From positions 1 to 59,100 of the forward strand of contig PKRJ01000019.1 in the NCBI GenBank assembly GCA_017577365.1: a DNA stretch of 59,100 nucleotides, read 5' to 3'. Under the pieces are notes generated by a model. The model searched no databases. It worked only from the letters and a program-made list of their open reading frames with translations, and was not told where the DNA came from. Positions 16,586-24,632 of the stretch are shown here, one piece after another; position 1 is the first letter of the stretch; each line of letters opens with the position of its first letter. This DNA is from Gammaproteobacteria bacterium (GTDB lineage: Bacteria > Pseudomonadota > Gammaproteobacteria > Steroidobacterales > Rariloculaceae). The translations under genes and the position numbers were made by a program.

Positions 16586-18241
16586 ATGGCCGTCTTACCG
16601 CCGAACGTCAGCGCCGAAGCGTTTCAAAGCGCGATCCGCGAGCTCGCCGACGCCGTCGGCCCCGAATGGGTCTTCACGTCGGACGAAGACCTCGAGCCCT
16701 ATCGCGATCCGTATTCGCCGATGCGCGATACCCCGAGAGAGCTGCTCGCCTCCGCGGCCGTCGCACCCGCATCGGTCGAGCAGGTGCAGCAGATCGTGCG
16801 GATCGCGAACAAATACAAGACGCCGCTCTACCCGATCTCGACCGGCAAGAATTACGGCTACGGCGGCGCGTCGCCGAACTTGAGCGGCAGCATCATCGTC
16901 GATCTCAAGCGCATGAACCGTATCCTGCGCGTCGACGACGAGCGCAACTTCGCGCTCGTCGAGCCGGGCGTCACGTACTTCGATCTGTATCGCTACATCC
17001 AGGAGCGCGGGCTCAAGGTCTGGATCGATTGCGCCGACGTCGGCTGGGGCGGCCTCGTCGGCAACGCGCTCGACCGCGGCATGGGCTACACGATGCCGTT
17101 CTTCCGCGAGCACGCGAACGCGATCTGCGGCCTCGAGGTCGTGCTGCCGAACGGCGAGATCATGCGCACGGGCATGGGCGCGCTGCCGGGCGCCGACACG
17201 TGGCAGGAGTACCGGCACGGCTACGGGCCGGATCCGGCGGGACTGTTTCCGCAAGGCAATTTCGGCATCGTCACGAAGATGGGATTTCGACTGATGCCGC
17301 AGCCCGAGCATTACCGCACGGGTCTGATCCGGATCCCGAAACGCCGCGACCTGATTCCGGCGATCAAGATCGTCAACTACCTCTCCGACTCGCACATGAT
17401 CGGCGAGGTCTTCTACGAAAGCCCGCTGCGCGCATTGCTCGGCGATGCGGGCTTCAGAGATGCCGCGAACCGGCGCGGCGGCGCAGACGACGCCGAGCTC
17501 GACCGTTACGCGGCCGAAGCGAAGCTCCCGGCGTGGCAAATCGAGCTTCAATTCTACGGTCCCGAGAAGACGTGCCTCGCGAACTGGGAATACGCGAAGG
17601 AACGCTTCGAGCGCGAGATTCCCGGCGCGACCTTCGTCGACGGCGAAAGCCTCGACGTGCCGTTGACCGAGGAGCAGCTCTATAACCCGAAGCCGTGGTT
17701 CCGCAACGGCCTGTGGCACCGGCTCGCGAGCCAGGGCATCCCGTCGATGGACGCGTGGTCGCTCGTCAACAGCCGCTCGCCTGCGAACCCCGACGGCGAG
17801 GTCGTCGCGCACGCGGGCTTCTTCCCGATCATCCCGCGCAGCGGCGAAGCGGTGTTCAAAGCGCAGCGCGTCTTCGGCGACGCGTTCCACGACCTCGGCC
17901 TGCCGCCGTTCAACGCCGCGCTGTCGACGCCGCTCGTGTGGGCGATGTTCGCGTATCAGATGGTGTTTCCGGTCCCGGACGGCGACCTCGAGCGCGCGCA
18001 TCGCGTGTTACTCCATCTGATCCGCGTCGGCGCCGAGAACGGCTTCGGAGACTATCGTGCGCCGCCGATGTATCAGGATCTCGTGAGCTCGACGTACTCG
18101 TTCGGCGGCAACGCGCTGCGGCGCTTCCATGAGACGCTCAAGGACGCGATCGATCCGAACGGCATCCTCGCGCCCGGACGCGGCGGCGTGTGGCCGAGCG
18201 CGTACAGCCAATATCGTCTCGACTGGGATCGCGAAGCATGA
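16586..18241 (+). CDS. FAD-linked oxidase of the p-cresol methylhydroxylase/vanillyl-alcohol oxidase type
   Basis: 551 residues from the ATG at 16586, with AAGGAG 8 bases upstream. The FAD-binding domain (about residues 55-275) contains PISTGKNYGYGGASPNLSGS, LVEPGVTYFDLYRYIQERG and GYGPDPAGLFPQGNFGIVTK, all hallmark blocks of the 4-phenol-oxidising group. The C-terminal part contains HAGFFPIIPRSG and ends DPNGILAPGRGG. The enzyme oxidises para-substituted phenols (for example p-cresol, vanillyl alcohol or eugenol-like compounds) through a quinone methide. The overlapping cytochrome c gene (ATGA) argues for a flavocytochrome dehydrogenase (PchF-like) and not an oxygen-using oxidase. No signal peptide is seen. 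Exact substrate unknown. Confidence 0.9.
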   Translation: MAVLPPNVSAEAFQSAIRELADAVGPEWVFTSDEDLEPYRDPYSPMRDTPRELLASAAVAPASVEQVQQIVRIANKYKTPLYPISTGKNYGYGGASPNLSGSIIVDLKRMNRILRVDDERNFALVEPGVTYFDLYRYIQERGLKVWIDCADVGWGGLVGNALDRGMGYTMPFFREHANAICGLEVVLPNGEIMRTGMGALPGADTWQEYRHGYGPDPAGLFPQGNFGIVTKMGFRLMPQPEHYRTGLIRIPKRRDLIPAIKIVNYLSDSHMIGEVFYESPLRALLGDAGFRDAANRRGGADDAELDRYAAEAKLPAWQIELQFYGPEKTCLANWEYAKERFEREIPGATFVDGESLDVPLTEEQLYNPKPWFRNGLWHRLASQGIPSMDAWSLVNSRSPANPDGEVVAHAGFFPIIPRSGEAVFKAQRVFGDAFHDLGLPPFNAALSTPLVWAMFAYQMVFPVPDGDLERAHRVLLHLIRVGAENGFGDYRAPPMYQDLVSSTYSFGGNALRRFHETLKDAIDPNGILAPGRGGVWPSAYSQYRLDWDREA

Positions 18242-18615
18242 GAGCGACGTATTCACTCGCGGCCGCGCTCGCGGCGCTCGTTCCGGCGGCGGCGGGCGCG
18301 CAATCCGCGAACGACGCGGCTGCCGAGCGCGGCGCCGAGGTCTACCGTAACGTTTGCGCGCCTTGTCACGATCGCTTGCCCGAGGGCGCAGCGATCGAGA
18401 TGCTGGCGGGGCCGGAATCGCTGACGTTGAAGTACCGCGGCGCGCTGTCGCCGTACATCACGGAGCGGCCCGATCTCGCGAGCTACGAGGTGCTCAGCAT
18501 GTTCTTGCGCAAAGGCACCGGCTCGATGCCGCCGTTCCGCAAGACGGAGCTGAGCGACGAGGATATCGCGGCGATTGCGGCCTATTTCGCGCGCACGTCG
18601 GCGGGGTCTCGATGA
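18238..18615 (+). CDS. Monoheme cytochrome c, partner of the flavoprotein
   Basis: 125 residues with a Sec signal peptide (cleavage near AGAQSA) and one heme site CAPCH. The distal Met is likely in GTGSMPPFRK. Size and the SDEDIAAIAAYFA C-terminal helix fit class I cytochromes such as the PchC subunit of p-cresol methylhydroxylase. Its ATG overlaps the TGA of the flavoprotein by four bases, which indicates translational coupling and a stoichiometric complex. It would pass electrons from the reduced flavin to a periplasmic acceptor. Confidence 0.88.
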   Translation: MRATYSLAAALAALVPAAAGAQSANDAAAERGAEVYRNVCAPCHDRLPEGAAIEMLAGPESLTLKYRGALSPYITERPDLASYEVLSMFLRKGTGSMPPFRKTELSDEDIAAIAAYFARTSAGSR

Positions 18616-18681
18616 CGCGCGAGAGAGTCGCGAGCTCGCTCGCATCGAGCGTCGGAGCCGGATCGCCGAACGACCGTCGTG

Positions 18682-18966
18682 TCACGGTCCGCGCGAACCG
18701 CTCCCTCGCTCCCGGTCGACGACATAAACCATCCGAACCTCGTCCTGATCGATTCCATCGACGACCATGAAGGTTTCGTCGATGCCGCGGGACTCGAAGC
18801 CCGCCGCCTCGTAAAGCCCGATCGCTGCTGATTCGAAGCGCTCGCCCCGAGGGCGTAGACCCTCGAGACGCAGACGCTGGAACTCGGCGGCATCCCGAGA
18901 AGAAAGCACGCGCACCTCGATCGTCGCCCAACCTGTTACCACGCTCGAGCGCGGTGCGATCCGCAC
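18682..18966 (-). pseudogene. GNAT acetyltransferase with internal deletion
   Basis: 94 residues. The start looks like the first strand and helix of a GNAT enzyme (VRVLSSRDAAEFQRLRLEGL), but after RPRGERFES it jumps straight to the family's last blocks (AAIGLYEAAGFESRGID, then DEVRMVYVV). The central ~70 residues, including the R-x-x-G-x-G/A acetyl-CoA loop, are missing. GNAT enzymes are about 150-170 residues, so this is an in-frame deletion derivative that cannot bind acetyl-CoA in the normal way. Its start is close to the divergent acyl-CoA ligase gene. Confidence 0.65.
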
Positions 18967-18988
18967 TGTTCGTGGCTATCATGCCGCA

Positions 18989-20590
18989 ATGCCGAAGCCG
19001 ACTCGTCCGCCTGCCCGCGACGAATGCATCGTCCGCGAGCTGCTGCATCACCGTGCGGCCGAATGCGCGGAGCAGGATTTCGTGCTGTTCGACGGCGGCG
19101 AGCGCTGGACATATGCGGATACGCTCCGCCGCGTTCGCCGCATGGCCGCCGGGCTCGATGCGCTCGGCGTCCGTGCCGGCGAGCTCGTGCTCTCGTGGCA
19201 GGCGAACGGACCGTCGGCCGTCGCGACGTTCCTGGCGTTGAACTATCTCGGTGCCGTCTACGTTCCGATCAACACGAGCTATCGCGGCGCGCTGCTCGAG
19301 CACGTCGTGCGCAAGGCGGGCGCGCGCGTCTTGATCGCCGACGGCCGGCTGCTCGACCGGCTCGCGTCGGTCGACCGCGGCGCGCTCGAGACCGTCATCG
19401 TGATCGGCGATGAGCGCGCCGATGTGCCGGGTCTCCGCATGATCCCGCAAAGCGCGCTCGACGGGGCGGGCGATACCCCGCCGCTTCACGACATCGCGCC
19501 GTGGGACACCCACATGGTCATCTTCACGTCCGGCACGACCGGACCGTCCAAGGGCGTGCTGTCGTCGTACATCCACAGCTACACGGCGGCGACCGGTTTT
19601 CGGAACATCGGTGCGGGCGACCGCACGCTGATGCAGCTGCCGATGTACCACGTCGGCGGCCCATATGCGCTGCTCTGGGCGCTGATCCACGCGGGCTCGA
19701 CCGTCGTCGTCGACGCGTTCAGCGTCTCGCGGTTCTGGGATCTCGTCCGCCGCTACGAGATCACGACGGTCGGGCTGCTCGGCGCGATGGCGCAGTTCCT
19801 GCTGAAGCAGCCCGAATCGCCGGACGACAGGCGGCACACCTTGCGCTCCGTGATCATCGCGCCGTTCGACGAGAACGCGATCGCGTTCGGTAAGCGCTTC
19901 GGCGTGCCGGTCTACACCGAATACAACATGACCGAGCTCTGCGTGCCGCTCTGGGCCGGACCGAATCCGACCGTGCCCGGCACGTGCGGCCGGCCGCGGC
20001 CGGACGTCGAGCTCAAGCTCGTCGACGAGCACGATATCGAGGTGCCGCCGGGCGCCGCGGGCGAGCTCGTCGTGCGCACGGCGCGGCCCTGGATGCTGAG
20101 CCATGGCTACTTGAACGACCCGGAAGCGACGGCGAAGGCGTGGCGGAACGGCTGGTTCCATACCGGCGACCTGCTGCGCCGCGACACCGACGGCAACTAT
20201 TTCTTCGTCGATCGGCTGAAGGACGCGATCCGGCGCCGCGGCGAGAACATCTCGTCGTTCGAGGTCGAGACCGCCATCCTCGCGCATCCCGCGGTGCGCG
20301 AGGCGGCCGTCGTGCCGGTGCCGGGCGACGGCTCGGAAGACGAGGTGCTCGCGGTCGTCGCGCTCGTTCCCGGCGCGTCACTCGAGCCCGCGGAGCTCGT
20401 CGGTTTCCTGCGCGACAAGCTCCCGTACTTCATGATCCCGCGCTACGTGCGGCGGCTCGACGAGTTGCCGAAGACGCCGACGCAGAAGGTCGAGAAGCAT
20501 GTGCTGCGCTCGGCCGGCATCACCGCGGATACGTGGGATCGCGTCGCGGCCGGCGTTCGTGTCGAGCGCGACCGGCTGTCGGCGCGCTAG
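18989..20590 (+). CDS. Acyl-CoA ligase (AMP-forming, CaiC-like)
   Basis: 533 residues. It carries the AMP-binding core motif TSGTTGPSKG (about residue 178), the adenine-binding YTEYNMTE, the hinge region TGDLLRRDTDGNYFFVDRLK and the C-terminal catalytic Lys region PTQKVEKHVL. INTSYRGALLEH and GENISSFEVE resemble the crotonobetaine/carnitine-CoA ligase subgroup. It would activate a carboxylic acid to a CoA thioester in the cytoplasm. The racemase/CoA-transferase gene follows after 17 bases on the same strand, so the pair probably handles a branched or 2-methyl acid. Confidence 0.9.
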   Translation: MPKPTRPPARDECIVRELLHHRAAECAEQDFVLFDGGERWTYADTLRRVRRMAAGLDALGVRAGELVLSWQANGPSAVATFLALNYLGAVYVPINTSYRGALLEHVVRKAGARVLIADGRLLDRLASVDRGALETVIVIGDERADVPGLRMIPQSALDGAGDTPPLHDIAPWDTHMVIFTSGTTGPSKGVLSSYIHSYTAATGFRNIGAGDRTLMQLPMYHVGGPYALLWALIHAGSTVVVDAFSVSRFWDLVRRYEITTVGLLGAMAQFLLKQPESPDDRRHTLRSVIIAPFDENAIAFGKRFGVPVYTEYNMTELCVPLWAGPNPTVPGTCGRPRPDVELKLVDEHDIEVPPGAAGELVVRTARPWMLSHGYLNDPEATAKAWRNGWFHTGDLLRRDTDGNYFFVDRLKDAIRRRGENISSFEVETAILAHPAVREAAVVPVPGDGSEDEVLAVVALVPGASLEPAELVGFLRDKLPYFMIPRYVRRLDELPKTPTQKVEKHVLRSAGITADTWDRVAAGVRVERDRLSAR

Positions 20591-20607
20591 CGGCTTTCGG
20601 TGCACTC

Positions 20608-21765
20608 ATGGACGCTCATCCCGGACCGCTAAGAGGGCTCAGGATTCTCGAGTTCGGCGCGCTCGGGCCGGTGCCGTTCTGCGGCATGCTGTTCTCCGAT
20701 CTCGGCGCCGACGTGCTGCGCATCGATCGCGAGAACGGCCGTCGCTACGACCGGCACTCCGTCGAGACGCGCGGACGCCGCTCGCTGATCCTGAATCTCA
20801 AGGAACCGCGCGGCCGGGAGATCGCGCTCGCGTTGATCGAGAAGGCCGACGCGCTGATCGAGGGCTTCCGGCCGGGCGTGATGGAGCGGCTCGGCCTCGG
20901 GCCTCGTGATGCTTTCGTGCGCAATCCGAAGCTCGTCTACGGCCGCATGACCGGCTTCGGTCAGACGGGCCCCTATGCACGGCAGCCGGGCCACGACATC
21001 AACTACGTCGCCCTCTCCGGCGCGTTGCACGCGCTGGGCTCGAAAGAGAAGCCCGCGGTGCCGCTGAATCTCATCGCCGATTTCGGCGGCGGTGCGCTCT
21101 ATCTCGCGTTCGGCGTGCTCGCGGCGCTCAGACACGTCGCGAACGGCGGCGAGGGTCAGGTCATCGACTGTGCGATGACCGACGGCGTGATCTCCACGAT
21201 GGGGATGATCTACGGCGAGCACGCGGCCGGCCGCTGGAAAGATGCGCGCGAGAGCAACATCATCGACGGCGGCGCGCACTTCTACAACAACTACGAATGC
21301 GCGGACGGCAAGTGGATTTCGATCGGCTCGATCGAGCCGCCGTTCTACCGCGCGCTGCTCGAGAAACTCGGGCTCGCCGACGACGCGGACTTCGCCGATC
21401 AGATGAACCGGGCGAATTGGCCGACGCTGAAGCGCCGCCTCGAGGCGATCTTCAAGACACGCACGAGAGACGAATGGTGCGCGCTCTTCGAGGGCTCCGA
21501 GGTCTGCTTCGCGCCCGTGCTGAGCCTCGCAGAGGCGCCGCATCATCCGCACAACGTCGCGCGCGACGCATTCGTGACGATCGACGGCGTCCCGCAGCCG
21601 GCGCCGCTGCCGCGCTTCTCGCGCACGCCGGCGCGGATACGGCACGGCCCGAAGCCGGCGGGCACGGGCGGCGTCGAAGCGCTGCGCGACTGGGGTATCG
21701 ACGGGAAGCTGATCGACGCGCTAACCGAGGACCTACGGTCAGGGCATCGCTCCGACGGCGGGTGA
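20608..21765 (+). CDS. Alpha-methylacyl-CoA racemase (CaiB/BaiF superfamily)
   Basis: 385 residues from the ATG at 20608, 17 bases after the CoA ligase. Family III CoA-transferase fold with the racemase-specific residues: the His in GHDINYVALSG, the Asp in LIADFGGGALYLAFG, and the Glu in GSIEPPFYRALLEKLGL. These correspond to the catalytic His126/Asp156/Glu241 set of mycobacterial MCR. It epimerises 2-methylacyl-CoA thioesters, as needed before beta-oxidation of branched side chains (isoprenoid, sterol or phytol type). The ligase-racemase pair would activate and then epimerise such acids. Its 3' end overlaps the convergent hydrolase gene by 27 bases. Confidence 0.9.
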   Translation: MDAHPGPLRGLRILEFGALGPVPFCGMLFSDLGADVLRIDRENGRRYDRHSVETRGRRSLILNLKEPRGREIALALIEKADALIEGFRPGVMERLGLGPRDAFVRNPKLVYGRMTGFGQTGPYARQPGHDINYVALSGALHALGSKEKPAVPLNLIADFGGGALYLAFGVLAALRHVANGGEGQVIDCAMTDGVISTMGMIYGEHAAGRWKDARESNIIDGGAHFYNNYECADGKWISIGSIEPPFYRALLEKLGLADDADFADQMNRANWPTLKRRLEAIFKTRTRDEWCALFEGSEVCFAPVLSLAEAPHHPHNVARDAFVTIDGVPQPAPLPRFSRTPARIRHGPKPAGTGGVEALRDWGIDGKLIDALTEDLRSGHRSDGG

Positions 21766-22749
21766 AGCGATCGCCTCGCTCTCCCGGGCGGCGGCGGTTC
21801 TCAAACGCACGAACACCGGAGCGTGATCGGAGAGATGCCGCCGAGCATGCTCGTGCGTCACGCCGAGGAGGCTCGGAAAAGCGAGCGTGCCGCTCGATGC
21901 GATCGGCAACTCGTGCGCGGTAGATACCCAAATGTTGTCGTAGAGATTCGCGAATCGCCCGTCGATCGTCGACAGCGTCGTCGCGCCGTGCACGATCAGA
22001 GGCGCGGCCGCAACGCGCAGCACCGCCCATGCCGAATGATGCGGCGAAAGATTGAAGTCGCCCATGAGCAGCACGCGCCCGGCGTCATCGGGATAAGTCT
22101 CCTCGAGCCACCGCCAATACGCCGCGAGCGCTTCGATCTCCGGAGCGCGGTCCTCGACGCCGCGCCCATACAGGATATGCACGGTCGCCGCGACGAACGT
22201 CAGGCCGCCGTCCCGTATACGGAAGCGCGCGGAGAACGGCTCGCGTGCGAAGCGATCCGTGACGTCCAGATAGACCACGGCGCCGTCGACGTACTCGATG
22301 ACGTCGCGGTTCCACAGGAAGGCATACCTCTCCTTGTGAGCACCGCGGCCGACACCGTGCGAGGCGAGCGCGTCCCACGCGGCGCCCGTTGCGGCCTCGA
22401 TCGCGGTCCGCAGCCGCTCGACGCCTTCCTCGGTCATCACCTCTTGCACGGCGAGAAAATCGAACTCCGCCTGCTCGACGATCCGGCCCAGCACTTCGTA
22501 TTGCTTGAGCTCTCCATGCCCGAGGTGACGGATATTCCACGACGCGAGCGTGGCCGCGGCGGCCGGCAGCACGCCGACCAGCAGCAGCACGACGATGCAC
22601 GCGCCGATGCGCGGGAGCGCTCGGCGCGGCTCGGCAAGTCGCGATGACGCACGGAGCGGCCGAAAACGGCCGAATTCGAATCTCAAGGCGCAGTCGATCC
22701 CGAGCGAACGCGGTGCCCGTATCCTGCTGTCGACGGAAACTGAACGCAA
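21739..22749 (-). CDS. Endonuclease/exonuclease/phosphatase family protein, secreted
   Basis: 336 residues if started at the TTG at 22749; the real start is uncertain because no in-frame ATG precedes the hydrophobic signal segment (ACIVVLLLVGVLPAAAA). The DNase I-like fold motifs are all there: ASWNIRHLG, the metal-ligand Glu in VQEV, the catalytic His in VHILYG, GDFN, and the terminal SDHAP. Substrates in this family range from DNA to phosphoinositides and sphingomyelin. The signal peptide places this one outside the cytoplasm. It converges on and overlaps the racemase gene by 27 bases. Confidence 0.8.
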   Translation of the reverse strand: MRSVSVDSRIRAPRSLGIDCALRFEFGRFRPLRASSRLAEPRRALPRIGACIVVLLLVGVLPAAAATLASWNIRHLGHGELKQYEVLGRIVEQAEFDFLAVQEVMTEEGVERLRTAIEAATGAAWDALASHGVGRGAHKERYAFLWNRDVIEYVDGAVVYLDVTDRFAREPFSARFRIRDGGLTFVAATVHILYGRGVEDRAPEIEALAAYWRWLEETYPDDAGRVLLMGDFNLSPHHSAWAVLRVAAAPLIVHGATTLSTIDGRFANLYDNIWVSTAHELPIASSGTLAFPSLLGVTHEHARRHLSDHAPVFVRLRTAAARESEAIASPAVGAMP

Positions 22750-22862
22750 TCATCGGTTTCACAGCTTGCGTTCCGCGAAGCACGATCTCGACCCGCGGTC
22801 GGATCGCCGCGCCTCGAGCAAGGACGAGCTACACTCGAGCGACGAATCGCCCGAGGTGTGCC

Positions 22863-23567
22863 ATGACTTCGATCAACGGCGACTTGAGCGTGATAGCCCT
22901 CGCCGACACGCGCTCGATGGAATGGACGCCGAGCCCGAGCCGGACCGTATGGAGAAAGCGCGTGCACCTGGTCGGCCCGCCGGAATCGGGCCAGGTGACG
23001 TCGGTCGTCCGTTACGAGCCCGGCGCGACATTCCCCGCGCACGGTCACCCGGACGGCGAAGAGATCCTCGTGCTCGAGGGCGTGTTTTCCGACGAGCACG
23101 GCGATTGGCCCGCCGGCACATACTTACTGAACCCCGACGGCTTCCGCCACGCGCCGTTCTCGCGCGAGGGCTGCACGCTGCTCGTGAAGCTCAGACAGTT
23201 CCCGGGACGCGATCGCATGCACGTCGCGATCCGCACGGACTCGCTGCCTTGGCAATCCGGCCCCGCGCCCGGCATCGAGATCAAACCGCTCTACGCGCAA
23301 GCAGACTACAGCGACACGGTGCAGCTCGAGCGTTGGGCTGCAGGCGCCGAGCTCGGCACGCTGGTTCATCCGGAAGGCGCGGAGATCTTCGTGCTCGAAG
23401 GCGCGTTCACCGACGAGCACGGTCGGCACGGCATGCACGCGTGGCTCCGTTTGCCGCGCGGCGGCGCGCATACGCCTGCGACGGAAACGGGCTGCACGCT
23501 TTATATCAAACGCGGCGGCCTCGCTTATCTACGCGATGCCGCTGATTCGCGCGACGCGGACTGCTGA
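22863..23567 (+). CDS. ChrR-type bicupin protein
   Basis: 234 residues from the ATG at 22863. Two cupin domains of the anti-ECF sigma factor ChrR type: the first has YEPGATFPAHGHPDGEEILV followed by VFSDEHGDWPAGTYLLNPDG, and the second repeats it as LVHPEGAEIFVLEGAFTDEH. The zinc-binding anti-sigma N-terminal domain of ChrR is absent, and no sigma factor gene is nearby. It is therefore more likely a metal-binding cupin enzyme, possibly a dioxygenase or small-molecule sensor. Convergent with the creatininase gene, 27 bases apart. Confidence 0.8.
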   Translation: MTSINGDLSVIALADTRSMEWTPSPSRTVWRKRVHLVGPPESGQVTSVVRYEPGATFPAHGHPDGEEILVLEGVFSDEHGDWPAGTYLLNPDGFRHAPFSREGCTLLVKLRQFPGRDRMHVAIRTDSLPWQSGPAPGIEIKPLYAQADYSDTVQLERWAAGAELGTLVHPEGAEIFVLEGAFTDEHGRHGMHAWLRLPRGGAHTPATETGCTLYIKRGGLAYLRDAADSRDADC

Positions 23568-23594
23568 TACCTCGACGCGATCCGCCCGTCTCGC

Positions 23595-24383
23595 TTACTT
23601 CAACATCGACAACGGCGCGGCCGCGACCTCGGCGACGAGCTTCGCGAGCTGCGCGACGATATGCTCGAAGCACGCCCTGCCCTTGTCGGCGGTCGCGGCG
23701 GCCGCGTTGCCGGTGACGCCCGCGGGACTCAAGTCCTCGCTCATCCAGCCGAAGCCGATCGGCTTCTCGACGCCGAGGACTTCGTTGTCCGCGGCGAGCC
23801 GCTCCGGCAGTCCGCCGAAATCCGCGAGCGCGTCCTTTCGCACCAGGTCCGGCCGCAAGTAGAGCATCAGCGACGTCTCGAGGTCTCCGCCGTGCAGCCC
23901 GTTCATCCGCTCGCGCGCGTCGAAGAGCCCGGGCGGCACACCGAACGAGAACGTGCTCGCGCGCACGACGAGCATGCGCTGCTCGCGGCGCAGACGCACC
24001 GCCACGAGATCGACGAGCGATTTCTGTCCGCCGTGCGCGTTCAGCACGATCAGCTTGCGCACGCCCGCGGCGGCGACGCGCCGACCGACCTCGGTCCAGA
24101 GATCGAGCAGCGTCGAAGCATCCGCGCTCAGCGTCCCCGCGAACGACTCGTGCTCCGGGCTGTGACCGATCTCGAGCGCCGGGAGGACGAGGAGCGTAAC
24201 GCCGGGCGGCACGCGGTCGAGCAGTGCGCGGGATGCGGCGTTCACGATCATCGCGTCGGTGCCGAGCGGAAGGTGCGGCCCGTGCTGCTCGACTGCCGCG
24301 ACCGGCAACAGCGCGATCGAGGACTCGGGATCGACGTCCGCGAAATCGCTCGTCGTCATGTCTTGCCAATAACCGCTCTTCAC
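23595..24383 (-). CDS. Creatininase-family amidohydrolase
   Basis: 262 residues from a GTG at 24383, chosen because GGAG sits 7 bases upstream and the protein then begins KSGYWQDMTTSDF, as family members do. Metal-binding residues of the family are visible: VEQHGPHLPLGTD (Glu, His, Asp), LNAHGGQ (His) and GGDLETSLML (Glu). Members hydrolyse cyclic or linear amides such as creatinine or formamide groups of riboflavin/mycofactocin intermediates; no neighbour narrows this down. Cytoplasmic. Confidence 0.85.
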   Translation of the reverse strand: MKSGYWQDMTTSDFADVDPESSIALLPVAAVEQHGPHLPLGTDAMIVNAASRALLDRVPPGVTLLVLPALEIGHSPEHESFAGTLSADASTLLDLWTEVGRRVAAAGVRKLIVLNAHGGQKSLVDLVAVRLRREQRMLVVRASTFSFGVPPGLFDARERMNGLHGGDLETSLMLYLRPDLVRKDALADFGGLPERLAADNEVLGVEKPIGFGWMSEDLSPAGVTGNAAAATADKGRACFEHIVAQLAKLVAEVAAAPLSMLK

Positions 24384-24632
24384 GTCCGTGCTCCGGCTCG
24401 AAAGCGTCGAGTTTAGCTCCGCCAGGACGACCAACGTACCGAGGCTCGCGTCGGCCGGCCATCCCGGCACACCGTCTGATCCGCAAGATTGCCCTGTCGC
24501 CGCGCGCAGACAGGTTGGCGCGCGCCGAGCGACGCACTACCGTGACTCGTGCGGGTATCGGAGTCGAGGCTGATCAACTCGGATGAGCAGCCGCGAGAGC
24601 ACACGGAAGTGCTCGCCTTTTTCGCCGATCCT

